A stretch of 64,000 bases of DNA from Tanytarsus gracilentus (lineage: Eukaryota > Arthropoda > Insecta > Diptera > Chironomidae): the NCBI GenBank assembly GCA_038502055.1, contig JAXRKN010000045.1:5974501-6038500 (forward strand). The letters run 5' to 3'. The position numbers and the translations under genes were made by a program. This document shows, piece after piece, positions 34,801 to 47,149 of this stretch; position 1 is the first letter of the stretch, and each line of letters starts with the position of its first letter. The notes beneath the pieces were generated by a model, which saw nothing but the letters and a program-made list of their open reading frames with translations, searched no databases and was not told the origin of the DNA.

Positions 34801-37800
34801 GCGTGGTCGTTGCATTCTTCAACTCAATGGACCTGCTGATCCGACTGGCTGTGGTGAAGGATTTTCATATGTTCGCATGCCCAATAAACCGACACAAAAT
34901 AAGGAGGAACAAGAAAGTCAACCGAAAAGAACTGTGACTGGAACTGACGCTGACTTGAGAAGACTTCCACTCAATCGAGCTAAAGAGCTTTTGAGAAAAT
35001 ACAATGTGCCCGAGGAAGAAATTAAAAAACTCTCTCGATGGGAAGTTATTGATGTTGTTAGAACACTCTCCACTGAAAAAGCGAAAGCTGGCGAGGAAGG
35101 GATGGACAAATTTTCACGTGGAAATCGATTTTCTATTGCCGAACATCAAGAGCGATACAAAGAAGAGTGTCAGCGAATTTTCAATCTTCAAAATAGAGTT
35201 TTGGCAAGTGCGGAAGTGCTCTCGACTGATGAAGACGAGTCGACGGCTTCGGAAGAGTCGGATTTAGAGGAAATGGGTAAAAATCTTGAAAATCTCCTCG
35301 TAAACAAGAAAACATCCTCGCAAGTGATTAAAGAGCGCGAAGAAATGGAGCGACAGGAACTGCTTAAACTCATCGAAAGCAATCCGAAGGGCGGCAAGAA
35401 GAAGGACGATGATAGTCAGCAGCAGTCTCAAAGTGCAGTGACTCGCATTTTGAGGATCACACGAACCTTTAAAAATAGTGAAGGACGTGAATACACAAGA
35501 ATTGAAACAGTTCGACGTGCAGCTGTTATTGATGCCTACGAAAAAATTCGTCGAACGAAAGATGATGAATTTATTAAGAAATTTGCATCAATGGATGAGG
35601 CGCAAAAGGAAGAAATGAAACGTGAACGTCGAAGAATTCAAGAACAATTGAGGAGAATCAAAAGAAATCAAGAGAAAATCAGTGCGGCAGCAACAGCACA
35701 CGATTCTCACTCAATTCTTGGTGGCAGTGGTAGTCATGGCGAGAGAATGATTCATTCGTCAAGTTCATCGAGAGATCCATCTGTCAGTAAAGAGTCGCCA
35801 TCAAAAAAGAAAATGAAATTAAAACCCGACTTGAAACTAAAATGTGGAGCTTGCGGTGCTGTCGGTCATATGAGAACTAATAAGGCGTGTCCGAAATATA
35901 CTGGAATTATGCCGCCAGTGTCTCCCGTTCAGGTGAGCTTTAAAGTTTATAAACTTAACTTTCTATAATTAATAATATTTAATATAGGTCGCTTTAACTG
36001 AGGAACAAGAAGAAGAAATCGAAAAGGAACTCAATGAGGAAGACGAAGATTTGGTTAATGTGGATGGAACTAAAGTTAAATTAAGCAGTAAATTCTTAAA
36101 GAGACATGAGGATGTGAAGAGAAGAGCACTTCTCCTAAAAGTGCCACGAGATGCTATGGGAAAGGTTAAGAGACGTCGAATGGGACTTCCAGACGAGTAT
36201 TGTGACTATTTGACAAATAACAAGACAGCAAATCGAGCTAGAACTGATCCGATTGTTGTACTTTGTTCAATTCTCGAGGAAATACTAAATGACTTGAGAG
36301 ATTTGCCGGACATGCAGCCATTTCTCTTTCCTGTCAACGCTAAAAAAGTGCCCGATTACTATAGGATCATTCAAAATCCAATGGATCTAACAACGATGCG
36401 CGATAAGCTTAGACAGAGAAAATATAATACACGCGAAGAGTTTTTAGCCGACATAAATTTAATTGTCGATAATTCGACACTTTACAATGGACCAACAAAC
36501 AACATCACAATGGCGGGCAAGAGATTACTTCAAAAGTGCATCGACAGAATTGCCGAAAAGGAAGATAAACTCATGCTGCTGGAGAAAGCCATTAATCCAC
36601 TACTCGGTGACGATGATCAAGTTTCACTTTCATTTATTTTCGAGAAGTTCTTAAATACGAAATTAAAAGTGCGACAAGAGAGTTGGCCTTTCATGAAGCC
36701 CGTAAATAAGAAACTTGTTAAAGGCTATTATGACATAATTAAGAATCCCATGGACCTCGAGACAATGAACAAAAAAGTTTTATCGCATCGCTATCATTCG
36801 CGTGCTGACTTTCTCGCTGATCTTCAACTCATCGCCGACAATAGTGAGAGATTTAATGGAGGTGATTCGAAGCTAACGAAAGAAGCTAAATTGCTTGTTG
36901 ATTTTGCACGCGAATCACTCGAGGGACTTGATATTTCTCATCTCGAAACAAACATCGCACAAGTTCAAGAACGAGCAAAGACAATGGAATTCAATTGGGG
37001 TGATGATGAATCGTTTGCTGAATATCCGCCGCGTAGAATGTCATTTGAGGGAAGTGAGGATGCCGATTCTCGTCCGGGTCCGTCATTAATTCCACCACAG
37101 CCGGAAGTTAAGAGAGCTCGAGGGAGACCACGCAAAAATCCTGGTGCTGGTAATAAATTTTATGGTTATATTTTATTTTTAATTTTTATTTGTTTAATCC
37201 AATTTAGCAACCAGCAAGTATGTCAAGAAAGATAAAACTAAGCCCATCGAGGAGGTCATCGATGTGGTGGGTGATTTTGGTCCGAGCGGCGCCGGAAGCA
37301 GCAAGCAAGAGGAGCCACGCTTTTCAACTGGTGATGACAGTTTTGGTATGTCATTTGATATGTCGGCTGTCGATAATCAATCGATGTTAATGCCGCTTCA
37401 ACAATTTGGTGGTAAACTTATTTTACCTAAACACTTTTGTGGCGTTTTAAATTTAAACTCGATGAATATTTTAGGTCAAGACGATAATGACAGTCAGCAA
37501 GCGGCAGAGGCAATGATTCAACTCGGCTATTATCCAACACCACAAGCACAAGACGAATCGTTGGACTTTGATCCGAACTATGATCCATCTGATTTCCTCA
37601 TTAAAAAGGACACAAATGTAGAAGAACCGATTCCTCCGCAGCTACAACAACCGCAATATCAAGAGAACTTTGATTTCGCACAGGCTGACATACAGGAGGG
37701 AGCTGGTGGCGATGAAGTCACACAAAATTATTATGGCGGATATAATCAGCCCGCATTCGGAGAATTTGCATTTCAACAACCGCAAGACGAATTCTTGCAA

Positions 37801-37941
37801 CCAGCGCCACAACAACTTATCCCGCCCGACGGCAGTGCTCTCGCCGACTTGGAAATTTCAGACTCTGACGACGAGGAACAGAATGAGTCGAATGAGAATC
37901 CTGTTGATACGAGTAAAGAAGACGATGGCTTGTGGTTTTAA
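31816..37941 (+). CDS. Taf1: Transcription initiation factor TFIID subunit 1 (TAF1)
   Basis: Exons 31816-31958, 32015-33357, 33411-35932, 35988-37149, 37208-37411 and 37475-37941 give about 1946 aa, the usual size for TAF1. The acidic N-terminal TAND-like region is followed by the large central DUF3591 region with its histone-acetyltransferase/winged-helix module. A CCHC-like zinc knuckle (KCGACGAVGHMRTNKACP) lies near the end of exon 3. Exon 4 encodes two tandem bromodomains (about residues 1428-1525 and 1554-1640) with their acetyl-lysine Asn in LYNGP and RFNGG contexts. An AT-hook (RARGRPRKNPG) lies at the exon 4 boundary, and an acidic tail ends in SDSDDEEQNES. The last intron (37412-37474, 63 nt) is a multiple of three and open, so it could be retained in frame. 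In Drosophila, alternative exons around the AT-hooks produce TAF1 isoforms, which makes this junction worth attention. TAF1 scaffolds TFIID on core promoters. Confidence 0.95.
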
Positions 37942-37973
37942 AGAGATCCTCTTTTAATGTATGAAACATGTTT

Positions 37974-37979
37974 AATAAA
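37974..37979 (+). terminator. Poly(A) signal of TAF1
   Basis: AATAAA 33 nt after the TAF1 stop codon. The stop codons of TAF1 and the convergent PTRH2 gene are only 68 bp apart, so their 3' UTRs probably overlap. Confidence 0.6.
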
Positions 37980-38009
37980 CGCTAAAATTAAAATGATATT
38001 TTGAGAGTT

Positions 38010-38657
38010 TTAAAGCAATTTCAGATGTCCTGTGAGTTGATCAATTTCGTCGACTAAGGCAGGTCCGACAGCCAAGACTGTTGCACTTCCTGCTGCAATT
38101 TGAGTTCGACCAGCATCGTGTACGAGATAAAAGTTGAGTCCTCGGACACTTGAGCCTCTTCGGATGTTCATCAAGTCAGTTTCAGAATCAACTTTGAGGC
38201 AAATTTTAGCACATCCCGAATTCTCCCACCTCCTCATCACTGCCTTATTCTTTTTCATGCCCGTCTGATATGCTCCAACGCTAGCGTGTCCACATTGTGC
38301 GCCAATTTTTCCTTTTCCCATCTTGAGATCATTTCGAACGACTAAAACCATCTTATAATCACCTCTCGGTGCCGTGTCTGTGTGCAGTTGTTTAGATTGA
38401 AGTGGATCTTCCATAACTAAATCGTCGTCGTCAGCTAGAAATATTAGAGTTGCGTTACACAATTTAATAAACTATTTATTCAGCTGGATCTTTTAAAAGC
38501 GTCAACATTAGGATGTGAAAAAATTTAGGCATTACTGAATCATAAAAATTCTCATTAAATACTCACATTTCCTGCTAATCTTAACTCCATATCGATAGCC
38601 AACAAAGAATGCCATAAGAACCGATATGCCAACGATTAGCTGATTTTGATCTAGCAT
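38010..38657 (-). CDS. PTRH2: Peptidyl-tRNA hydrolase 2 (PTRH2/Bit1), mitochondrial
   Basis: Exons 38567-38657 and 38010-38434 give about 171 aa. The N terminus has a single hydrophobic segment (LIVGISVLMAFFVGY) like the mitochondrial outer-membrane anchor of PTRH2. An acidic spacer precedes the Pth2 domain with its signature LKMGKGKIGAQCGHASVGAY and the conserved TQIAAGSATVLAVGPA near the C terminus. The enzyme frees peptides from prematurely dropped peptidyl-tRNAs; in animals it is also linked to anoikis. It is divergent from DDX52 with 138 bp between start codons, a probable shared promoter. Confidence 0.93.
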
Positions 38658-38795
38658 GATTAACTTTTAAGTCTGCCGATTTTAACCCAAAATTTTGAGA
38701 CGCGTTTTGCAAAAATCAACTAAACAACAACAAAAGGGGGAAAAAGTTTACGAAAAAGTCAAACACATGTTAAAAAATAAAATAAAATTCATAAA

Positions 38796-40367
38796 ATGGA
38801 TATTTTTAAAAGTTTAACTTTTGGAGTGAAATTTAATGGGCCAAAAGTAAAAAGAGAAGTGCCCAAGGAAGTTGACATTAAAGTTGAGTCCGAGGACGAT
38901 GAATTTAAGCCGCAAATTAAGCGAAAAAAGATTTCGGAAGAGTTCATGAATTGTAAAATCAACGAAGAAATAAATAAACTCCATAAACAGCACAATATTA
39001 AGGTGAAGGGACTCGATGAGAAGGAAAAGCCAATTGAATCGTTTGAGGAATTGTTTACAAAATTCAATATAAATGAAAAGTTACAAAAAAACATCATCAG
39101 CTTAAATTATAAAATCCCGACTCCAGTTCAGGTGACATTTCCCATTATCATCCCGTTTAATAAATTTAATGTCATTAAATTATAGATGCAAGTCCTCCCG
39201 CTCTTTCTTAAACAGCATGAAGTTAAAGTGACGGCACCTACTGGCAGCGGCAAGACAATTGCATTTGTTCTTCCACTCATTCAAAATATCCTGAGCTTAA
39301 AAACGAAAGAGGGTGTGAAGGCGTTGATTATAACTCCAACTAGAGAACTTGCAACACAAATTCTTTCAGTCACGACAAGATTGTGCGCTGACACGAACGT
39401 TCGAGCTCACATAATAACCAGCACCAGCGATGATCATTTGAAAACTTTTCACAAGAAGAAAACCGACATTCTTATTAGCACGCCAAAAAAGCTTCGATAT
39501 TTTATCGAAAACTCAGCAATGCCTATGAATTTGTGCAAGTGGATTGTCATCGACGAAGTTGATAAGCTTTTTGAGGAGAGCAATCAGAGTTTTCAAGAGG
39601 ATCTTGATATCATATTAGAAGCTTGCAACAATAAGAAAAGAAAGTTTGCTCTCTTTAGTGCCACAACAAGCAAAGAAATGACTTCGTGGGTTCACGAGAA
39701 ACTCGATAACTTTGTCACTGTCAATATAGCACCAAACATGCCATCATCGTATATCGAACAACAGCTCAAGTATGTTGGAACTGAGGCAGCAAAACTTCAA
39801 GTGATCCGCGACATCTTTCGTGAAGGTGTTCAACCGCCCGTGCTCATATTTCTTCAATCAAAGGAGCGTGCTAAGCAACTTTTCGCTGAACTAATGTACG
39901 ATGGACTCAATATCGATATCATGCACAGCGATCGCAGCGAAAAAGAGAGAAATGAAGTTTATAAGAAGTTTCGTGAGGGAAAAATTTGGGTGCTCATTTG
40001 CACGGAGTTGATGTCGCGTGGCATTGACTTTAGAAATATTTCAATGGTCATAAATTTTGATCTGCCAACCAGTACAATTTCGTATGTCCATCGAGTGGGT
40101 CGAGTTGGTCGAGCTGGAAGAACCGGAAAATCAATTACGTTTTACACAAACGAGGACAACAAGTGCGGACTGCTGAGAGACATTGCAAGACTGGTGCACA
40201 AATCGGGAAGTCATGTTGAACCGTTTTTGCTGCAACTGAAAAAGAGCCGTAAGAAGGAGCGCGTAGCATTGCTCAAAAAAGCTCCCAAGAGAAAATCAAT
40301 CAGCACAAAAGTGAATTTAGGCGATAAAAAGAGAAAAAAGTTTAAGAAGAAAAAAGTTGCTGAATAA
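38796..40367 (+). CDS. DDX52: DEAD-box ATP-dependent RNA helicase DDX52/Rok1-like
   Basis: Exons 38796-39131 and 39186-40367, split by a 54-nt intron, give 505 aa. A charged N-terminal extension precedes the Q motif (IPTPVQ at the exon junction). The RecA cores have motif I APTGSGKT, motif Ia PTRELATQ, motif II DEVD in place of DEAD, motif III SAT, motif V ICTELMSRGIDF and motif VI HRVGRVGRAGRTG. The C-terminal tail is Lys/Arg-rich (nucleolar type). Its closest family by layout is DDX52/Rok1, which acts in 18S rRNA processing and 40S assembly in the nucleolus. The motif II variant keeps the catalytic Asp-Glu. The stop codon overlaps an AATAAA at 40363-40368, and the BLVRB-like gene converges 81 bp away. 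Confidence 0.92.
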
Positions 40368-40448
40368 AATTTCAAATTTTTAACGGAAATTTAATTCCAA
40401 ATTTTTATTCGAGCTTCAATAATCAAATTTCTACTTTTCAAAAGTGAT

Positions 40449-41119
40449 TTATTTAATTGTAGCAATTCCGATGACTTTGCCGCTGTGCTCTTCATTTTCG
40501 AGGCAATCGATGAAGAATTTGCCCAAATCAATTTTAGAAATGCTTCTGCCTGGCGATTGATCGTAGAGAATTTTGAAAGTTCCGCTCGGTTCATCAGCGA
40601 TATGAGGTGGCAATACAGCACGATATTCGAGTCCAGATTCTTTAATAGCATCCAACATTCTCTTATGATCGGCATTGAGATCTTGGAATGCAGCTGGAAC
40701 TTTATCCACGGGCATGAAGAGGAATGAAGACATGCATGCAGAGAATTTCTTGATGTTAAATTTCTTCATGGCCTCAATGATATTTTTAGTTCCTTCCGAC
40801 ATCATCGTTGTTGCAGCTGTACTGTTCCTAGTGCCAAGAACGATAACAACTCCATCGACACCGTCAACTGACTTTTCTACATCCTCTTTATTGAGGACAT
40901 CACCCTTGACTATCTCGACTTTGTCCTTGAAATCAGAAGGAACTGTTGACTCATCACGGACGAGCAATTTTACACGTTTCCCTATGATAATAATTATCAA
41001 GTGATAAAAATGTTGGGAAGGAATTAAGAAATTAATTTAATTATACCTTTCTCCAGAGCATAAGCAACAACACACTTTCCGGTCATACCGGATCCACCGA
41101 AGATTGCCAAAGTATTCAT
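40449..41119 (-). CDS. NAD(P)H-flavin reductase / biliverdin-IX-beta reductase-like
   Basis: Exons 41047-41119 and 40449-40981 give about 201 aa, matching the ~206 aa of BLVRB. The N terminus is a Rossmann dinucleotide-binding strand-loop-helix (AIFGGSGMTG, GxxGxxG). The motifs GVDGVVIVLGT, KFSACMSSFLF and YRAVLPPHIADEP correspond to the NADPH and substrate pocket of the atypical short-chain SDR family. Expected role: NADPH-dependent reduction of flavins and/or linear tetrapyrroles in the cytosol. Substrate preference cannot be read from sequence. Confidence 0.88.
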
Positions 41120-41438
41120 TTTTTGAAATTTTTAAAACTTGATGAATTTATTTTTTAAAAAAGCCGATCGAAAATTCTAGTCTGTAGGTCACGCAATGAT
41201 TAGAAAAATTTGAATGTCGAATAACCTTCTGAATGTTCTTTAATTTTCTTTTCAAGCTCTTAGAAATGCCGGCGTATTTGAGAGAGAGAAAAATGCGAGA
41301 GATTATTTTCAGTTTGAGCGAAAAATTGTTGATATAACAAATTTTTAGCTGAAAATAAAAATATGTGAGGTATAAAATTTTGACTGAATGCCAATTTGAA
41401 ATAAATTCGTTGACAAATTTTATTCTCCACTAAAAAAT

Positions 41439-43148
41439 TTAATTTAAAATTCCGAGCCACTCTTTAACAAGTTTTTTGACAAGTCGTTTAGATTCCTTCA
41501 TTTCGGGTGAATCACTATCATTTGTTCCTCCCAGATCACTGACATGTGCGCTCATGGGAAGTAAAATTGATGGCGCTTCATTGTTTAAGTCTTTGAGCAC
41601 TGATATCGGATGCCTTTAAGAAATAAATGCTTTTTTTAAACATATAAAATTTTTAATTCTCTTACCATGGATCTAAGCCACCGTTTGTAAAAACAACTTG
41701 AGTCAGCGACGGCGAAAAACCAGCAAACCGAATATTTGTTCTTCTGACGTTGTACTCGATTAAGTTTTGATTAAAACTATTATCAAAAAGATCATTGCAA
41801 ATTTTAAGAAAGTATTCGACCGGATATTTTCGTCCAAAAATTTGATCAGAAGGAGGTGACGATGAGGTTTGGAACCATGCGAATTCTGCACATGTTTGAT
41901 ATCTAAAAATTTAGGATTATAACAGGTTGATGATAATTTTTGTGCACTTACGTCCACTGGCGCATTTGACGATTTGCTTCTGAATCCCATGAAATATTAT
42001 TAAATTTCTTAACATAATCAGCATAGTTGAAAGTCATGCACTCGCTTTCATCTTTTTTGACCCAAGCCCCGAATGCCTCAACATTATCTTTTAAAATCTC
42101 CTTTTGTTCCTTAATGTAGTCACAAGCACGTTCAATATTTCCTGGTCGATGACCTTGCACCAGTCCAGCAACAATATCCGAGACCTCATAGAAAAAATGA
42201 CTCGTGTCATTCGGCAATTCTAAGTCTTTGCATAAATTAAAAGAAGAAGTGATTTTAGATGTGTTATTTTGTTCAACTAGATTTTCCATTTCAATGAAAG
42301 AATTTTCGATTATTTTTGCACATTCATCCCCGCCAACTTTTTTAATTGATCGTGTCATCATTTCTTTGTACTCGGAGAAATCAACCTGAATAAGAGTTGA
42401 TAATTTTAAAAATTTATATTTTCATCTTTAAAATTTACCTTTGCATAGACTGGACCACTTGAAGCAAAAGCACCAACAACTAAATGTGGATATTTACTTC
42501 TCATCCACGCTGCCATCGTCGCTGAAAAAAAGATATCAAATTTAATCTTCTTCTCATTCACTCAAGTGTGCTGATAACTGTTTGATAGCAATTAATAAAA
42601 TTTTATGATCACTTACCGCTATAACTAGCACCAACCAAAATCACACCGGAATCTTTAAACTTTGGATCGGAATTTTTAATATAATCAATAAAGAATGCGA
42701 CATCGGCTAAGGCTTGATCTATTGTGAGATATTGAAGATTTTCAGTAGAGGTGTTAGTCGTTGGCCTGCTTAATCCGTAATATCGATGTTCCGTGTAAAA
42801 AAGTATTCCGTTATTCTCTTGCGCCATTTCAACAATTAAAGTTCCTTGAGCGATTGATCCGGGTGATATTTGCCATTCGCCTCCACAATAAATAAATATT
42901 GGACCGCCTTCTTGAAAATATACGTCATTCTCGAAATACCTCATCATCCATTTTCTGTCATCTAAACTAAAGTGATCTAAACTCTGCTCGATGTATTTTT
43001 GCGTTGGAATAGAAAAAATTCCTCCAAAGCGTGTAGAATATGAAATTTGCGGCTCCTCATGTGTGTTGTATTTTCTCGTGTATCCAAAAATTGCCGATGA
43101 GGATTTCAACAAGGAAATAAGCGAAATAAATAAAACAAACTTTTTCAT
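41439..43148 (-). CDS. Serine carboxypeptidase of family S28 (PRCP / thymus-specific protease-like)
   Basis: Exons 42617-43148, 42439-42521, 41952-42385, 41666-41902 and 41439-41613 give about 486 aa, the normal S28 length. A signal peptide (MKKFVLFISLISLLKSSSA) indicates secretion or lysosomal targeting. Conserved features in order: the QSLDHF motif, GGPIFIYCGGE oxyanion region, EHRYYG, the nucleophile GASYSA (Ser about residue 176), the SSGPVYA strand, the acid FTNGGLDPW (Asp about 427) and the catalytic His in MSAHVSD (about 452). The triad is complete, so an active prolyl-type carboxypeptidase or aminopeptidase is expected. A GATA-type site (TTATC on the minus strand) lies just upstream of an initiator-like TCAGTT near 43195, which would fit midgut expression, but that is inference. 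Confidence 0.92.
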
Positions 43149-43661
43149 CTCTAAAAATTGAACGTCTTTTCCTTAACGCTGTCAGAAATAAACTGAGAAA
43201 ATAATTATTGCTTTGATAACAGGTGAGAGAAAGAAAACATCTGTTACCGGTTCTTCAACATTTACACTTATACACGAACGTGGATGATAATGTTGAAATA
43301 TTTTTTTTGGGTTTATTACTTTTTTATAAATCATGATTATAATCAGGACAAATTTTAATCAATTTTATAAATAATTGTTTAGGAGCTGAGCAATCAAAAT
43401 TCCATAAATTATTTAATCTCAAAAATGTTAATTTTATCTATTAACATTAGAATATCGCGAACAAAAATCCAAAGTTTTTTAAATTTAAAATTTTTTAATC
43501 AATATAAGAATAAAAACCACGTTTTAAAAGACCGTTAAGATAATTTTCAAAATAAAACTGTTGAAAGCGCTTTTTATCACTTTTTAATTTTTTCTCTTCG
43601 ACATATTTGAAAATAAACAAAAAATATTAAATAGATAATTTATTATTTAATTAAAGTAAAC

Positions 43662-46507
43662 ATGTTGCCTTCAACAGGTTTATTTCGCAATATTCCATGT
43701 CCTTTTTTTGGTGAGAATGAATGCACGCGACCTTTTTGTCATTTTCTTCACGCAACAACAAAGAAAGGTAAAGTTATAAAAGTTTAGTGATGAGAAATTA
43801 TGAAATTTGCTGTGATTTTGTAGAGAACACCGAAAAGCCAACTTACCATGCGACACCAATAGCTAAAGAACATGTCGAGAAAGTTGAAGAGAAGAAGCGA
43901 TCAAAGCCAAAATTGGAATATCTTCCACTTCCGATTAAAAATGTAATTTCCTACACACCGACTGCGATCAGCAAACCAACTGATTCATATACTCCCGAGG
44001 TGTCTAATGAAGCTCCTCAAATCGCCTACGTACCGTCCAAAATTGAAGATCCGCCTATAGTTGAGCCGGAGAAGAAAGTCGAAGAAAAGAAATCCGAAAG
44101 TAGCAGCTCACGGCATCGACATAGTTCATCACACAAAAAATCATCAAAAGATCATCATCGAAGCAGTTCGAGCTCTCATAAATCATCCAGTTCAACGCAT
44201 AAATCATCACATCACCACAAATCACGATCGTCGTCGAGCACGTCAAATGGTCATAAGCATAAGCACAAAAGTGAAAGCAAGGAGAGAGATAAAATTAAGG
44301 AAAAAGACTCGAAGAAGAGAAAAGTCGAGGAGACTGAACCTTTAGATCTGCCCAGCGATATTGAGCTCGATGACGATGATATTGAGGCGCAATGCCGATT
44401 GATATTTGAAAACTATAAACCAGAATCGAATGATGAAGTTAAGCAATCAACCAAAAGCACATCCAGTGATACGAATGTTAATCATGAAGTTGGCAAGAAA
44501 CGACAAGCTCATGAAAATGCAATTTCAGTTGAGAAACCAGTGACTGTTCGAACAAATCACTTTCAATCTGCACTCGTCACTGCTCAACGGAGACAGGAAG
44601 TTTCAATACAAAAAGCATTGACCGAGAAAAAAGCTCGCGAAGAAGAAATTGCAAAGCTTCAGGAGGACATTAAAAAGAAAGAAGATGAAATGGAATCGAA
44701 AACCCCACTCGTGAATCCTCTTATGTTTGTTCGACCACCAAAAAGAAAGCCAATAACACCCATAAGTCAGAGAATGGCAATTGAGGCGGCAAAGAGGAGG
44801 GTAATGGAATTAAATAAATCTAAAGAGTCTCCATATCGTCAGACGCTTGCACAAACAGCGTCAAAGTCTTCAGGTAATTCCTCACAGACATTTTGAACTT
44901 AACTGACAATTTCTTACGATAGGTCGTGTCGCACATGTTCCGTCGATTAATGACTTGGATGCCACAAAACTCGCACCACCTGTTCTCGAGCCTCAACAAA
45001 CAAAAATCTCATGCAACGTGCGAACACAATTGTACAAGCAGATGGTTCGACATTGTCTCGAAATTTACTTAGCACCAGCCGATGCCTTTGAGCGAGCGCA
45101 AAATGAAGAATTTGAAGTCTTCAAAAAGTGCTCATTAGTTTCAATCTACAAAACAAGTGCGTGTTTGGCTATAAATCGACTCAAAAAAGAAGCTGAAGCA
45201 AATGGCACTAAAAATAAGAAGGAGCCGAAGACAATTTCACACGAATTGCTTCTCGCAGGGCCTCTTGGACAAAAGCATTCATACTCGACAGATCACAAGA
45301 AGAAAATTGGAAATTCTAACTCGTCGCTGCTCACGATAGACAATTGCACGGGCATTCAAGCATACAATCTCTTTTCGGAATGCCTCGCGAGTGAAGAGCA
45401 AATGCGTGAAAATGGATATCCACGTTCAACAGACGTGCGTGGTAAAGCACAATTCTTCGTTCCTCAAAAAGCTCGACCGCAAAACGCACGCGATGGAAGC
45501 TATTATTGTAGTCGATGTCATGGAATTTTTAATGTTGAAATTTATGATGAACATCATGTGGATTTATGTAAATCAGAAGTCAGAAGATAATTTAAATTTA
45601 AATTTAATCTCTCTATTATTTAGGCAATTATCATCAAAAACGATCGGGATATCGAAGAGGACACTCTGATAACTTCTATTATTGCTGTCAATCTCCTTCG
45701 GGTAGTACAGGTTGTTCCTTTGCGGATTATCATGTAACTGATTTCATGGATTACGACAATCTAGTTGGATATGTGGAAACAATGGACCGAGGAGAGGATT
45801 ATGAATGTAATAGCAAAGATATTTTTGCCCTCGATTGTGAAATGTGCTACACTGTCGTTGGTCTTGAGCTCACTCGAATAACCATAGTCAATTTCGAGGA
45901 AAAAGTTGTTTACGACAAGCTTGTGATGCCTCAAAATCGAGTCATTGACTACAATACGAGATATTCAGGAATTACCAAGGAGAGCTTAGAGTCATCGAAT
46001 CCACTATCTCTTCCCGAAATCCAAGCAGTATTACTCTCAATGTTCCATTCGCGAACAATTCTAATTGGTCACTCGCTGGAAAGTGATATGAAAGCTCTCA
46101 AATTAATACACGGGAATGTCATCGATACGACCATTTTGTATCCTCATAAATTAGGTAAAAGTTTTAATTTAAGAGAAGCCACATTTTAATTTATAAATTA
46201 GGATTTCCGAAGAAACGAGCGCTCAAGACAATTGTTATGGAGTATTTGAAGAAAATTATTCAGGAAGATGGTGAGATAATTGAAAAATTAATTATTCTAC
46301 TTATTTTGCACTTCTTAACTCTGACGTCGATGATTTCCATTCAAATCTTGTCACGTGCAACTAACTAAATTATTTACAATAGAAAAAAGTTTTTCCTGCA
46401 AATTCTATTTTCTAATCTAAACAGATGCTGGCCACGATTCTGCTGAGGACGCAAGTGTTTGCATGCAACTCGTTAAATGCTACTTGAGAAACAGAATTGT
46501 CAATTAG
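43662..46507 (+). CDS. REXO1: RNA exonuclease 1 homologue (REXO1), DEDDh family
   Basis: Exons 43662-43767, 43824-44873, 44923-45567, 45624-46154, 46202-46270 and 46425-46507 join in phase to about 827 aa. The N terminus has a CCCH-type zinc finger (CPFFGENECTRPFCHFLH). A Ser/His/Lys-rich low-complexity region and a Lys/Glu coiled-coil-like stretch follow. The REXO1-type cysteine module (YYCSRCHG, HHVDLC then YHQKRSGY) is continuous only when the exon 3 donor is placed at 45567. The C-terminal exonuclease domain has ExoI FALDCEMCY (about residue 668), ExoII IGHSLESDMKAL and ExoIII GHDSAEDASVCMQL with the His and Asp of the DEDDh active site. Family members are nuclear 3'-5' exonucleases; REXO1 also binds Elongin A. 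Divergent from the S28 gene, 513 bp between starts. Confidence 0.92.
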
Positions 46508-47149
46508 ATACGAAGTGGATAACGGATCTTTTCTATTAGTTTGAACTTAATTTTATTCATAGTCTCTTGAACTTTGGAAGAGCTTTTAAAGTTGCGAAAA
46601 TACAGATTAAGAATTCTTAACGCAAAATTCATGAAATTCTTTCATGCAAAAAAGTTCTTTGACGCTCTCACTAAAGTCGACTGAAATTTCCTTTATGAAA
46701 TTCGTTAAAATTCAATTTGAGGCACTAAAAATATTTTGTGAAATAAAAAATTTATTTTCGTTTCAATAAATACAACAAAATTAATTAATTTTGCTAACAA
46801 TAAATAAGTTTTAGAAAAATTTTACAAAGAGAATGTTCACCATAATGAGAAATAATTCACTGCACACAGAAAAAGAGTCTTTAAATAATTTTTTTTTGGC
46901 AATGACAATCAAAAATTTCACTCTCGTGCGCACACTTCCAAAAAAAACATCAAATAATAATTTTTTTAACATCGTCATAAACGCACCCAAATAAAATAAA
47001 CGAAAAAAAAGAGAAATTTTTCGTGCTCAGACTTTGTTAATTGGCAAAAATATTCTTTCGCATTTAAATGCATCTCACACCTTATACGAAAAATAAATCA
47101 ATTTATTCATTAACGGTGTCATGTGTGCAGCGGAATGTTTAAAATTGAA
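46508..47149. other. Convergent 3' intergenic region
   Basis: No coding potential. Contains an AATAAA at 46742-46747 that could serve REXO1. Spacer between two convergent genes. Confidence 0.4.
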
